Positions 31,502-41,405 of a stretch of DNA of 64,000 nt are shown here, in pieces. The stretch comes from Halictus rubicundus. Lineage: Eukaryota > Arthropoda > Insecta > Hymenoptera > Halictidae. The first letter of the stretch is position 1; the number at the start of each line of letters is the position of its first letter. The translations under genes were made by a program, and so were the position numbers. Where the stretch lies: assembly GCF_050948215.1 (NCBI RefSeq), contig NW_027488701.1, positions 496,001 to 560,000 on the forward strand. The letters run 5' to 3'. The notes under the pieces are model-generated. The model did not search any database. It saw nothing but the letters and a program-made list of their open reading frames with translations, and was not told the DNA's origin.

Positions 31502-32364
31502 TGTTACGTCCCGAGTGGGATGAATTACGATTTTAAGAGGATAGGACGCAGTTTCAAACCTACCTGCATACACCGGCTATGGTTCGGGAAATTGAGGATC
31601 GTTTAAATAACTTTGTACCCTTATTTTGAAAACAACAATATTATTGATTTATTCAAAGTGTGGTTCTGAATCAGAGATTACAAATTTGATTTTACAAATA
31701 TGGTTTATATAGCGCATATACTGGAGTGCTTATAAATAGTTTGATAATAATAATAATAATATTAATATTACCGTGATCACGGGTTCGAATTCGGTTACAA
31801 TATACTCCGACTGCTGACACTGGTCTTTGAAACGGTTTGTCGCGAAACAACTGAATGAACTATTTTAACTTCAAAAGAGGTTACTGGACTATTGACTATG
31901 ACTGAATAACTGATTGTTCACGATTGTCTGACCGACTGACTGTTTATAACTGAATTTGAGGAGTTGGTCCCCCTTTTTATGAGATGGACAGTCCTTTGTT
32001 TTTCAAAGATGCTGGCACAGGAGTCTCTACCTTGCATCTTTTTATCTTCTTGATGTCTCCTGACTAGTCAGCTGTATGCCGACAGGATCTTTTTACCATG
32101 AAGTCGGCGTCTTTTCTTATAATTTGGCATAATTGGACACCTTTCCTGTTTCTTCTCAGGGTGAAAACTGATCTTCATCTGCGTGTCTTGCAGGAAGATA
32201 AGTTGGATACGTTTCTCGTGCTACCTTACTGCGTAGAATTTTTAACATATATCTTAATCCTATTTTTACTTCTCCTCGCGCGACATCATCGGATGTCCAT
32301 AATAATTCATAATAATTCTTCATCTGAGGGTTTATTCGTTGGCGGTCGAACCACCGGACGTGAC
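31502..32364 (-). mobile_element. Mirror copy: LTR-B
   Basis: Counterpart of 1437-2299, full length with TGTTACGTCC at one end and GGACGTGACA at the other (plus-strand reading). Confidence 0.8.
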
Positions 32365-32522
32365 ACCTTTATAAATTTGAGGATTATAAGGACTGCTAAT
32401 ATTCCTGCACTGAAGGATCCAAATGTAATGGGATGAGAAGAAAAAAAATGTGTACATGGTGTGGGTGCGCTTGTCACCATCGGGTGACTACTTCTTGGGC
32501 GTAGCCAGTGTGGATCAGGTCA

Positions 32523-33217
32523 TCACTCGTCCACGTTCATTTCGAAGTTCTCTTCGATGCATTCCGTGCACTCCCATGCCTGACGGACCCTTCCTAGTTG
32601 CCGACCGCAGTCTTGGCATTTGGAGTAGGTGTGGGCCGGGTTCAGCTGACACACGATGTGCCAGCCCCTTGCTCGTAGTACCAGTGCTCTCTTGGGGTTA
32701 GGCGGCCATAACATGTCCGGCATATCCTATTTTGGTGGTACACGTACGATGCTTCTTGCTGTGATGTACACACGCAGTATAAATTTAGAAGATTCCGGTA
32801 CGTTTCAGGGTAATGGTGTGGTATTACCCCATCTATCGGCCCATAAAATTCCTCCAATACCTCCTCTTCGGGGCGGTAGTCCATACGTCTCCTCCGTACG
32901 TCTCGGTCCGGAAAATTCCCGGCGGGCAGTCCATATTTGGAGTAGGTTTGGGCTGGATCTAGCTGACACAAGATGTGCCAGCCTCCTTCTTCACAATACC
33001 ATTGTTCCCTTCTGATCAGGCGGCCATAACACGCACGACATATCCTATTTCAGTGAGGTATATAGGACGTCTCTTGTCGTGGTGCGACGACACAGTACAG
33101 ATTCAGGAGGTTCCGGTATGTTTCTGGATAGTGGGTCGGTACTATCCCATCTATAGGCCCGTAGAATTCTTCTAACACCTCTTCCTCTGGGCGATAATTC
33201 GGCCTTGGGACAGGCTT
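32523..33217 (-). pseudogene. Mirror copy: tandemly duplicated Cys-rich gene
   Basis: Counterpart of 584-1278. The two-unit structure, the same in-frame stop in the first unit and the same frameshift in the second are all shared, so inactivation predates or was copied by the palindrome. Confidence 0.5.
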
Positions 33218-33450
33218 TGTTGTCTTTCTGAATTGATCCTTTGTCCCGCTATTACCTTCATCGATTTTATATAGTTGGTCTCTGGGATATCAGGGTTTCT
33301 GATGTAATTTATCACTGGTTTACCCATACAAGTTGATGTGCTGAGGATTGATAGCAGCTTCTCTGGACTAATTTTCCGATATACATACTCATATATTGAA
33401 GGTTCTTTCCAAAACTTTCTAATATTTTGTTGATCAAAGGTCTTTGTCAC
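33172..33450 (-). CDS. Mirror copy: unidentified small ORF after primer site
   Basis: Counterpart of 351-629, differing by one residue (Ser instead of Cys). Confidence 0.35.
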   Translation of the reverse strand: MTKTFDQQNIRKFWKEPSIYEYVYRKISPEKLLSILSTSTCMGKPVINYIRNPDIPETNYIKSMKVIAGQRINSERQQSLSQGRIIAQRKRC

Positions 33451-33481
33451 TGTGCTTTATCCCACCGCTGTCACCAATTTT

Positions 33482-34315
33482 TGTTATGTCCCAGGTGGGG
33501 CGGATTATAATTTTTTGGGGATAAGTCGCAGTTTTGAACCTACCTGCATTCATCGGCTACGATTCGGGAAATTGAGGATTGATTAAATAAGTTGTATCCG
33601 TATTTTTAAAAAACAACAAAATTATCGATTTATTCAGAATTAGGTGCTGAATCAGATATTCGAAGTTTGACTTTACTTTACAAGCAGGGATTTTGTATAG
33701 CGCATAAGCTAGAGGGCTTACAAGTGTTTCGCTTTATAATAATATTAATTTATCGAGTCGCTGATTCTTGGAGATCGCTCGCAAGTTTGCAGTCGCTGAT
33801 TTCGGGAGGGCGCTCGCAGGTTGTAGTCGCTGGTTTTCCGCAGTGGCTCGCAGGTCGAAGTTGCTGAACTTTCACGAGCACTTCGCGGGACTTATACGTC
33901 GAAACTCGTAGATTTTAAAAAGAACTGTTAATAATTGCACGACGCGTCTAACGTATGGATCTTTTACTAACTGACTGAACTCATTTTGAGGAGTTGATCT
34001 TCTCAATGTCTCCTGATTAGTCAGCTGTGTGTTGCCAGGGTTCTTTTACTTATGAAGTCGACGTCTTTTCTTGTAATTCGGCATAATATTCTTCTTGTTT
34101 GTTTCCAAGGTGTAAACTGATCTTCGTCTGCGTGTCTTGCAGGAAGATAAGTTGGAGTCTTTTTCCGCGCTACCTAACTGCGTAGAATTGCTAACATATA
34201 CTTTAATCTTATTTTATTTCCTCTCGCGCGACATCATCGGGTTTTTCTATAATAATTAATACTAATTCTTTATCTAAGCGTTTATTCATTTACGGTCGAA
34301 CCACCGGACGTGACA
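33482..34315 (-). mobile_element. LTR-A, full length (834 bp), spanning the P1/P2 junction
   Basis: On the minus strand it runs from TGTCACGTCC (34315) to GGGACATAACA (33482). It is the only complete LTR-A in the window. Its inner part is inside the P1 right arm and its outer part fills the gap to P2. It interrupts a minus-strand ORF at 34316. The outer flanks of the LTR-A/LTR-B pair (ACGC at 34316 and ATAG before 31502) do not match, so this is not a clean single insertion. Confidence 0.8.
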
Positions 34316-34720
34316 ACGCATAAATGCACTGTCCTGAAGGAAGTTTGTTTTTGCTAACAATTACATGAGCTAAAACAACTCTAACAAGTCCTTTGCAGAA
34401 AAATATAAACGGCTGTTTCGGCCTAATTATAAACTGCTCCTTAGCCCCAGCAACAGTTGTCGAGATCATCCAATATGTATCAGTCGCTCCATAACACCTA
34501 ACGCTGGGGTTATTTGCTTCTATGTCAGGATGTATCTCATACATACTAGCGCCGACAACATGGGTAGGCCACACATTCACTTCTGTACATTTCAATCCCC
34601 AGAGATTATCGGATCCCACTTTTTGGTACTTGGTACCCCATGCATCTTGATTAGGCTCAGTCTGTGTAGGTATCCGCACCAGTTTAGCGTTGTGACGGTG
34701 ATCTCGCTTCGAATGTGCTT
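34316..34720 (-). pseudogene. Unidentified ORF truncated by LTR-A
   Basis: About 130 codons read toward the LTR without a stop. They contain a beta-strand-like pattern (ATDTYWMISTTV, EQFIIRPKQPFIFF, VRVVLAHVIVSK), and the frame ends a few codons into the LTR. I do not recognise it. With the ORF at 35041-35429 it could be part of one protein interrupted by the LINE fragment between them. A viral structural protein or a transposon protein are both possible; neither is shown. Confidence 0.35.
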
Positions 34721-35040
34721 GTGACACGCACCAATCTCTGCTTGATACGCCTAGGAAAGCTTCTCTTAAAGCGCTTGCTTGTTGAAGTGTTTTCCGTAGC
34801 GAGCAGTTTCCCCCATTCAGCAAACGTATCCGCCCGGGCTTGGCGTATCAGAGCCACAAGCTCCTCATCCTCCCCGCGCATAAGCTCCACCTCCGCCGGG
34901 CGGCGGAACGAGCAGGCGATGTGGTATAACTTCCCACGCTCTGCCGCCGCCAAATGGAACGATGGAACCGTTGCGAGGAGGCCCACCACCTTGACGGAGA
35001 TGGAGCGGTATCCCCGTGTGGCCCGCAAGGGGCTGTTTCA
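34684..35040 (-). pseudogene. LINE (R1/TRAS-like) RT C-terminal fragment
   Basis: The translation has LRATRGYRSISVKVVGLLAT, PSFHLAAAERGKLYHIA, then an alanine/arginine-rich helix with FAEWGKLL. This pattern (R-x-YRTVS...VLAG-P...L-A-E...Y) is typical just after the RT domain of R1-clade non-LTR elements. Only about 115 residues remain and no poly(A) tail is visible. The family is inferred from memory. Confidence 0.5.
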
Positions 35041-35429
35041 ATAAATGAAAACAATAATATTTTACTCTCGAATGGTTTAGGAACGACTAACTGGCAAGTT
35101 TCGATAGCCGAATAACCTGATCCAGTGTTTTGCGATGCGACTATCGAGTGTGCCGCGCGGATTTCCACTGTATATCCACCCGAGGTTGTAAGGCTCGGAT
35201 TCACCGTTGTGAACGCGTCGCGTACCCGTATCGCCGAAAAGTTACCCGCCAATTTAATATTGGGTAACGGGATCCGATTGAAAGTGCTGTGGTTGCGTAC
35301 GATCGCGAAAGTCTGATAACAACGGAATGACTGCTGCGTTTGCTGTCCGGGGTCCGTTTGCTGGCCATCTCGTTGGTGTCCAACTCTTCCAAGGGATGGA
35401 CCCGAAAATCCCGAAAGACTCATCCCCAT
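35041..35429 (-). pseudogene. Unidentified beta-rich ORF next to the LINE fragment
   Basis: About 130 open codons with alternating hydrophobic strands (FNRIPLPNIKLAGNFSAIRV, SGGYTVEIRAAHSIVAS, ETCQLVVPKPF). No signal peptide and no known motif. The jelly-roll-like look is only an impression. Mirror at 62959-63347. Confidence 0.35.
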
Positions 35430-35459
35430 TCGTTGATTGACCTGAGGGGAGGCGCATCA

Positions 35460-35755
35460 TGTCTACTACGCATCATGTAACTCGCATCACGTCATTTTAC
35501 GTATTCTTAATTTGTTTTTAATATATGTTTTACACCTACTGGAAAAGTAATAAGAATGTAAAGATAGATCGAAATTGTTTATAGCGAATAGTGATTTGTT
35601 AAGTTTGCTTATTTTGTTTACTACTATTATAATTTGCTCAAGTCTCTTATTACTAATTTTGCATATACTTCATTTATTATTAATTTCGTTTTAAATTGAA
35701 TGTTTTTAAAAATAAAATCTTTGTTAAATTTATTAATTATATTGGTAAATGTGGG
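35460..35755. other. AT-rich stretch, no gene
   Basis: Includes a sequence near 35505-35700 that recurs at 46425-46590 (CACCTA-TGGAAAAGTAATAAG, ATAGATCGAAATTG), so it is part of the dispersed repeat set. Nothing coding seen. Confidence 0.5.
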
Positions 35756-36030
35756 TGTCCGGTGTAATGATCGAGGCCGTGTTCGGTGGTATACGTCTTT
35801 ATTGGTCGGTGGACCGTCGACTGCCCTGTATCGACGTTCGCGACCGAGTGTCGATCGCATACCTTTGACTGACCACCTCTCCCTCGCGTCAGTCAATTGT
35901 TTAACAGATGGCGACCGTCCCCGGAGCCGATCTTCACGTGTTTCTTTGCGGCTTTCCGAGGACGGTCGCCGCCGCGTTTACAATGTATATTGGCGGTTCG
36001 TCGGCGTGCTATTTGCACGGCCGCCACAGT
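35756..36030 (+). promoter_or_regulatory. GC-rich promoter-like segment shared with P1
   Basis: CpG-rich. Its 35900-36030 part aligns with 8566-8740 (GCCGATCTTC, GGACGGTCGCCGC, ACAATGTATATTGGCGG, TTCGTCGGCGTGC). It is followed directly by repeat R2, as in P1. No donor was found at its end in this copy. A promoter role is inference. Confidence 0.35.
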
Positions 36031-36062
36031 AAATTTAATTTTCTGCAAACAATTTCTGATAT

Positions 36063-36250
36063 ATATTTATACATTAATAACCAAATTACGAGAAGTGCCC
36101 AAAAACAGGCCATTAGTCCGCACAGTACGGCGGTCTCTTTATTTTCCGAGATATTTGCAAAAAACTATCTATTTCGATGAAAAATTCTGCCTATTTTGAA
36201 TGACCGAATTTGTTCTTTAGGGCGGGTGGGGGGGTGTGTTCTTTGGTTAA
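36063..36250. repeat. Dispersed repeat R2 (P2 outer copy)
   Basis: Same repeat as at 2760-2940, with an expanded G tract near 36225-36235. Mirror at 62138-62325. Confidence 0.65.
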
Positions 36251-36254
36251 AATC

Positions 36255-36556
36255 CACAAGGAGATTTTTATTATCCACCCTATGAAATTATCGAGTCGAT
36301 GTTCTCCCACTTTGCAATCAAATTCACAGAAGTAATTTATTCATGATCACGATAAGTTGTTTCTATATATGTATCCATTGAGTTCATAAACGTTGAATGG
36401 TCTTCACAAGTGCAAGTATTTCAGGTAGAGACAATTTTGTAATTGCACCGCAAACGATCCCTTCATTTATTCTCAGGTTGTCCCTACAATTTATTTTCCT
36501 TACAGCGTGTAGTAGCTTGAAAACTTCACCTTCTGCCGTTGGATACATGTTATATA
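36255..36556. repeat. Partial exon-like module
   Basis: Contains the CTTCACCTTCTGCCGTTGGATACATGT segment but lacks the exon-like core. It ends at an AT microsatellite and a TACAGGGTGTT motif that commonly ends insect transposon copies. Confidence 0.55.
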
Positions 36557-36720
36557 TATATATACAGGGTGTTAAAAAAAAACCATTCAATATTTATATG
36601 GTATATAGGATACACAGTGCTGAGTGAAAAAGCTATAGTAAACATAGGTCGAAAGGTCAACCGTTTCTGAGATATAAACATTTTTGTTACATTAGACGAA
36701 TAGACTTGATTCGTTGGACG

Positions 36721-37092
36721 CGTCGTGAAGTGTTATAGTGATATATACAATTTAGAAGTGTGCGAGAATGTTTTGTTCGACATCGTATCATATTCTCGAA
36801 CAAAGATTGTGAGTGACTGCCGGTGTGCAATAATTCGCAAGAGTCGTGCACTGAATCGTTCGGACGTGTCGGAAATCCATGGGGTCGAGACGAATCAGTG
36901 AAGAATTTTGCTCTTCAGTGATTGATCTCGATCCTATGGATTTCCGACCCGTCCCAACGATTGGGTAACCGATTCTTTCGAATTATTGCACATCTGCAAT
37001 GACTTACAATCTTTGTTCGAGAATCCGATACGATCCCGAAAAAACCGTTCTTGCACACTTCCAAATTCCAAACAACACTATAATACGCGTCA
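36721..37092. repeat. Long imperfect hairpin upstream of the small two-exon gene
   Basis: Two arms of about 180 bp, inverted and diverged, meet near 36908: GGAAATCCATGGGGTCGAGA against TCTCGATCCTATGGATTTCC, and TTCTCGAACAAAGATTGTGA against the CAATCTTTGTTCGAGAATC segment. A transcript would form a long stem. It could be a foldback MITE or an hpRNA-like locus; this cannot be decided here. Confidence 0.6.
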
Positions 37093-37152
37093 ATTTGAAT
37101 CCGACATTTTCGAGACGGCGCATGAAGTAATTCTTTTTTCTTTTCCAGAATT

Positions 37153-37498
37153 ATGGAACCAAACACCATCAAATTTGAAAAAATGTCCTTAGAACAGGGG
37201 CCATCCGCCCCAACGCCACGGGCCTCGCAGATACCGTGGCCCATTGCGGTAAAATTGTTGCCGCCCAACTTTCCGCCCTCCCGCATCCCGAGGCCATTTG
37301 AACGTGGGCCCCCGCCCACCTCCACGGCTAGGCTAAATTATGATTCTTATGTAAGTAAATATAGAATAAATGAAGAAATAATAAAATAATAAATAAATGG
37401 TGAATAATTAAAAAATTATAAAGCATAATATTATGTTTCAGAATAAATTGGCCAAGCTGATAAAGCGGGCGGAGTACCGCCAGCGGATGCGGGGCTAA
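37153..37498 (+). CDS. Small two-exon gene candidate, 84 codons
   Basis: A pyrimidine-rich acceptor (TTCTTTTTTCTTTTCCAG, ending 37148) precedes ATG at 37153. Exon 1 (37153-37350) encodes 66 residues, proline-rich in the middle (KLLPPNFPPSRIPRPFERGP), and ends at a strong donor GTAAGT. The 91-bp AT-rich intron ends ATTATGTTTCAG at 37441. Exon 2 (37442-37498) joins in phase 0 and adds NKLAKLIKRAEYRQRMRG plus TAA, a basic amphipathic tail. Composition is distinctly more GC-rich than its surroundings, and both splice sites are good. I do not recognise the protein. It is duplicated in the other arm. Confidence 0.5.
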
Positions 37499-37640
37499 AA
37501 AAAGAGAGGCTGCTTTCATCACACACAGGCGATAAAATAAACTAAAATAAATAATAATAACTATAAATTAAAATAATAATAAATATAATTCTTATTATAT
37601 AATTTAAATACAAAGTAATTATAAATTATTTTTATAATGT

Positions 37641-38261
37641 TGTTAGGCTTCTTTTATTCACTTGTAAGAAAGTACTAGAAAGATAGATAACGCGATATCG
37701 TTAACTTAAATAAATGTGGGCGTATTACAAAATACTATGAATCTTTATTCACGACAACTGTACACGACGACAGTCAGAATCAGAATGTCCTGCTGTCCCA
37801 AAAATCCTCAGCCGTGAGAACGCCTTCGACAGTATGCCCCCTTGTTTATGACACCCCCAAGCTAAAGGACTTTCCCTTGTGGAAGGGCAACGCGCTGACA
37901 AAAACCACATGGCCTGCCTCGACCGTTTGCTTACTTCGATTTTTCTAACACACTTTTCACGCTGTATTCTTGGAATTCACTTTTATTACTTTTTTACACG
38001 CGGTTTGCAACCGTCTCACACGCTGGTTCGTTTGCTTCTGGTGAAAACTACACGCACGCGTCTCTACGTTCTATCTTTTCTTTCGCTCCTTCACACGTAT
38101 TTACTCATTCTTTCTCTCTCTTCCTTCGCGCTCATTTGTTCATACTCGCTCTCTTTCTTCACGCTCATTTGTTCATCCTCGCTCTCTTTCTTCATGCTCA
38201 CTTCACGCGTACTGACACATTCTTTCTCTTTCTCTCTTCACGCTCACTTCACGCCGCTACA
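37641..38261 (-). mobile_element. Solo LTR-D (621 bp), TSD ATGT
   Basis: TGTTAGG at 37641 and CGCTACA ending at 38261, with ATGT at 37637-37640 and 38262-38265. An AATAAA near 37732-37740 (minus strand) sets the orientation. Pyrimidine-rich on the plus strand, which creates long meaningless open frames. Mirror at 60125-60745. Confidence 0.8.
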
Positions 38262-38329
38262 ATGTTATTTCCAAGAGGCCGCGGCATCAATATTAATCAT
38301 AATTATTATTATAGATGATTTCTTTTCTT

Positions 38330-38575
38330 TTCGTTTGTTTGTTTGTTTATTTCGATGTTTTAGTTTGTTTTGTTTGTTTGTTTCTGTTTAATTTTAATTT
38401 TACTTTGAATATTCCCCTATCATAAATTATATAATAAATATTCTGTAAGGAAATAAAAATAAATAAATAAAAAATAAATATATATAAAATATAAGTTTGT
38501 TTGTTTGTTTATTTTCATGTTTTAGTTTGTCAGTTGTTTCTTTGTTTCTTTTTGTTTGTTCGTTTTTGTTTCACA
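38330..38575. repeat. TTTG-rich and AT-rich low-complexity DNA
   Basis: Two runs of GTTTGTTTGTTT separated by AAATAAATAAATA. No gene. Confidence 0.8.
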
Positions 38576-38863
38576 TAAACGTAGGGGACGGAGCCGTTGG
38601 CGGAAATCGCCGATTAGGTCAGCGAAAACGCAAAAACGACCACCGTTTTTGTGGAGCAGGTCGTCCGCGGATGGCCGAAAAACATCAACACAACGACAGG
38701 TGAATGCCCGAGCGAGCGCGTGCGAATGAATGTGAGAGAGTAAGGAAGGTGCGACGACCGCGAGCGATGTAGGTGATCCGATTCGGGTGTATGTATTAAG
38801 GACCATCGGGCTATATATGCGAGGTAGGTCGCGGTCGCGGAAGTAGAGAGTCAGAGTTTGACG
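38576..38863 (+). promoter_or_regulatory. GC-rich promoter-like block with TATA box
   Basis: A mixed/GC-rich block ending in GGGCTATATATGCGAGG (TATA near 38812), about 50 bp before the (GA)n tract. It resembles the TATA-plus-(GA)n arrangement of the errantivirus LTRs at 14656, and may be an LTR remnant. No coding content was recognised. Confidence 0.35.
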
Positions 38864-38864
38864 G

Positions 38865-38903
38865 GAAGAGAGAGAGAGAGAGAGGGAGAGGGAGAGGGAG
38901 AGG

Positions 38904-38940
<37 letters not shown>
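38865..38940. repeat. (GA)n microsatellite
   Basis: Purine-only tract with interspersed GGGAGA. The mirror tract is about 28 bp longer. Confidence 0.95.
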
Positions 38941-38942
<2 letters not shown>

Positions 38943-39293
38943 CGGTAGAGGACCGATCTTGTGGAGCAAGTGTAGCCGACTCAACGTTTAAGTTACTAAA
39001 CGTATCACATACACCGATATATATTCATTTCGACCAGCCTGACACCAAATCCCTACATAAATTATATAATGATTATTCTGTAAATTAATTTTAAAAAAAT
39101 AAATACCTTTTCTTGAACAAGTGCGGTCTTTTCTACCTTATATGATATTGTCCTTTCGAACGTTCATTGATACTGGAATTCTGTCTGATCCGTAATTAGA
39201 ATTGCGAGGTGATATATTTTACTGCTTTCCGATGTGAAATTGCTAATATAAAGATACAGTGACAAAACATAATAAAATTAAAAAAAAAATGCG

Positions 39294-39358
39294 TTAGTCG
39301 ACAGAATTTGAACACTGGTCGTCCGGCTGAAAACTTGGCACGCTGGCAAACCAAATCT
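39294..39358 (-). repeat. Diverged tRNA-like repeat copy
   Basis: Minus-strand match to the tRNA-Trp-like repeat at 49191-49259, with altered A box and T arm (CAGTGTTCAAATTCTG). It is followed by the same downstream sequence (GTGCAAAGTTTCAAC near 39475). Clearly a decayed repeat, not a tRNA gene. Confidence 0.6.
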
Positions 39359-39594
39359 TGTTGTACCGTAGAAAAAATACGGCATTACACAGGAAATAAT
39401 GAAACTCGAAATCTATTCAGTATCTGCCGCTATAATGATATATATTCGTGAACAGGACAATGAGATCTATAAGTGTGCAAAGTTTCAACAGAATCGGTGA
39501 CTCGAAGGTCGTGGCGTCTTGCGAAACGTGCAAGGGTCAGAAACTTTTTCAAACTGCCGCTTCAATATTGCAATGAGCAGTTTATAAGTGGTCA

Positions 39595-40075
39595 ATTGTC
39601 CTTCCTGAAGGTTCAATCTAGGTCTGTTCAGAGGCCAAAATGCGAATTTCTGTCTCATCGTCGAGTAATTTGCAATATTCGACAGCATACATATTGTACA
39701 TATGTAAACCTCTACTATCGATTTGCATTATCGACCGTATTCTATCGCAACGTACAGTGTTTGAATGGTGCCTTTTTTCTAGACATTTTACGTCTTAAAT
39801 AAGTAAGTAATCAATTAAAAATGCATACCACCGTGTTTGCGCATGTTTTTGCTACGTCTGTGCAGAGCCTTTTTTTTCGATACGAACACTAAATCTCTCG
39901 AAATTAAGAGAATCTCTCTGCGACAGCCATCTTGTGACGTCATACTTGCTTCAGAAAGCGAGTTTTCTGCCGAATATTACAAATTACTCCACGATGAGGT
40001 AAAAATTCGCAATTTGGGCTCTGGACAGACGTAGATTGGACTTTTAGGAAACACAACTGACCACTTTTAATCCTA
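39595..40075. repeat. Dispersed block D1
   Basis: Shares with 43908-44215 a run including TCTAGACATTTTACGTCTT, AAATGCATACCACCGTGTTT and CGAATATTACA. The direct copies are about 4.1 kb apart and diverged by indels. No ORF with a known domain. Confidence 0.7.
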
Positions 40076-40139
40076 AACCTAAAAGTCATAAAAAACCTAT
40101 GGCACACCAAAATGACTAACATTCAAACGGAGAAAATAT

Positions 40140-41097
40140 CCGTCTCCGATATAATGTTAACACGGATAAGCGGGCAGCGAAACTCGAGAACCGTCGTCGC
40201 CGAGGAGTGGATCACACATGTCGGCTATATCTCGGTGTGAGATCAGAAGACCACTACTAATCCAATTACAAAACTTCTTTATTTTTCGTTATTTTTTAAT
40301 GAAACTTTTACCAACATATTCGTGGCATTCTCTGATTAAGATGAAACCAAATATGATATAATTCCGAAACACTCGGCGAAATGTCAACGGATATGTACAT
40401 AGTTGACGTACTGACGTTACTGTTGCCATAAACGCCCTTTCTCGCGAGTCCAGTGCGTATTTTCTCTTTGCGCGTGACCTGACGGCTCCCATTGAGGCAA
40501 ATGTCTGAAAAAATGACCCCGGCAAAGAGCCTTCGCCTGTACTATCCATTTCTCGAGTAGAAAATATCTGTCTTCCGGAATGTTTATGAAATCAAAATTT
40601 CTACAGCTTCGAAGAAATCGTTCGAATATAAAATACCAGAGGTGAACAATGTTATCGAAACTTTTAATATTCAACGATTTCTTGTGTTTTTTATCGTAAA
40701 AATTCAATTTCCATTCTTCCTTCGCATTTACAATGGCGAGCTACGCTCTGTTTCTGACACCTGATTTGATTCATCGTCAAGCATGAATTTCCGAACGTAG
40801 CAAGCAATATTAAAACTCAATTCTTCCGCAATTAACCATGGGATTTCGCGAGATTGGAAATAAAATAAAAATCACGTCCGCAACAAATAACGCATTTATT
40901 TCATTGCGTTTTGTGTATAATCATGGGACAAACAGTTTCTCTGGAAATAAAGCATCGCCCATGGAAAGGGCAATTTTTTCGCGCAACATAGGTCTTTTAC
41001 ACAAAATCTGTGTTGCGGTGGGCACCACCCACGTGCTCTCAGCAAATACCACCCTTTTCTTCAGTTGCAACAGAAGCATCCCGATGGTAACAATATC
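40140..41097. other. No gene recognised
   Basis: Several short open frames on both strands, none with a motif or splice structure I can support. Confidence 0.4.
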
Positions 41098-41107
41098 TCC
41101 ACCGGCC

Positions 41108-41395
41108 TTTTTTTTTGTTTGTGTCGGTGGGGAAATGCCTTTACGTACAACCTCCGACGTTGAAGTTTGGTGGGTAGTGTGGGATTCAGCCCCCCCCCCC
41201 CCCGATGAAGGTTGGGGCGAACGGGACTTACTCCCTGGCTCCTACCCACTAAAACCCCACCGCCCAGGGCTACCGTCCGAACCCTCCGCCAAGCCCGATA
41301 CGCCAGCACCCAGGGTCCTATTGTTCGCATTTACTCCTGGGTGCTGGGAGGCGCATCACATCGGGCCACCTCCAGTCGCAGTGGCCTTATCCTCT
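41108..41395 (-). mobile_element. Short LINE tail (288 bp), TSD TCCACCGGCC
   Basis: A T-run at 41108-41116 marks a short poly(A) tail on the minus strand. TCCACCGGCC is duplicated at 41098-41107 and 41396-41405. The body shares GTGGGATTCAGCC-like and CCTACCCACTAAAACCCCAC segments with the insertion at 12744-13282, so it is the same family with a different truncation. Includes a 14-base C run. Confidence 0.8.
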
Positions 41396-41405
41396 TCCAC
41401 CGGCC

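Larger units (their letters stand above)
21595..33800. repeat. Palindrome P1, right arm
   Basis: Mirror partner of 1-13746. The coordinate sum of paired positions is 35341 at the inner edge, 34788-34790 through the middle and 33797-33801 at the outer end. The steps locate the indels: the LINE-tail insertion in the left arm, and tandem-unit loss in the right or gain in the left. Small differences also exist, for example four extra T in the homopolymer near 31400 and a longer (TA)n near 30820. Confidence 0.96.

Noticed and set aside
37879..38391. 170-codon ORF rich in Ser, Leu and Phe
   Set aside because: Lies mostly inside a solo LTR with a clear target duplication, on the strand opposite to the LTR. 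Composition is that of pyrimidine-rich DNA.
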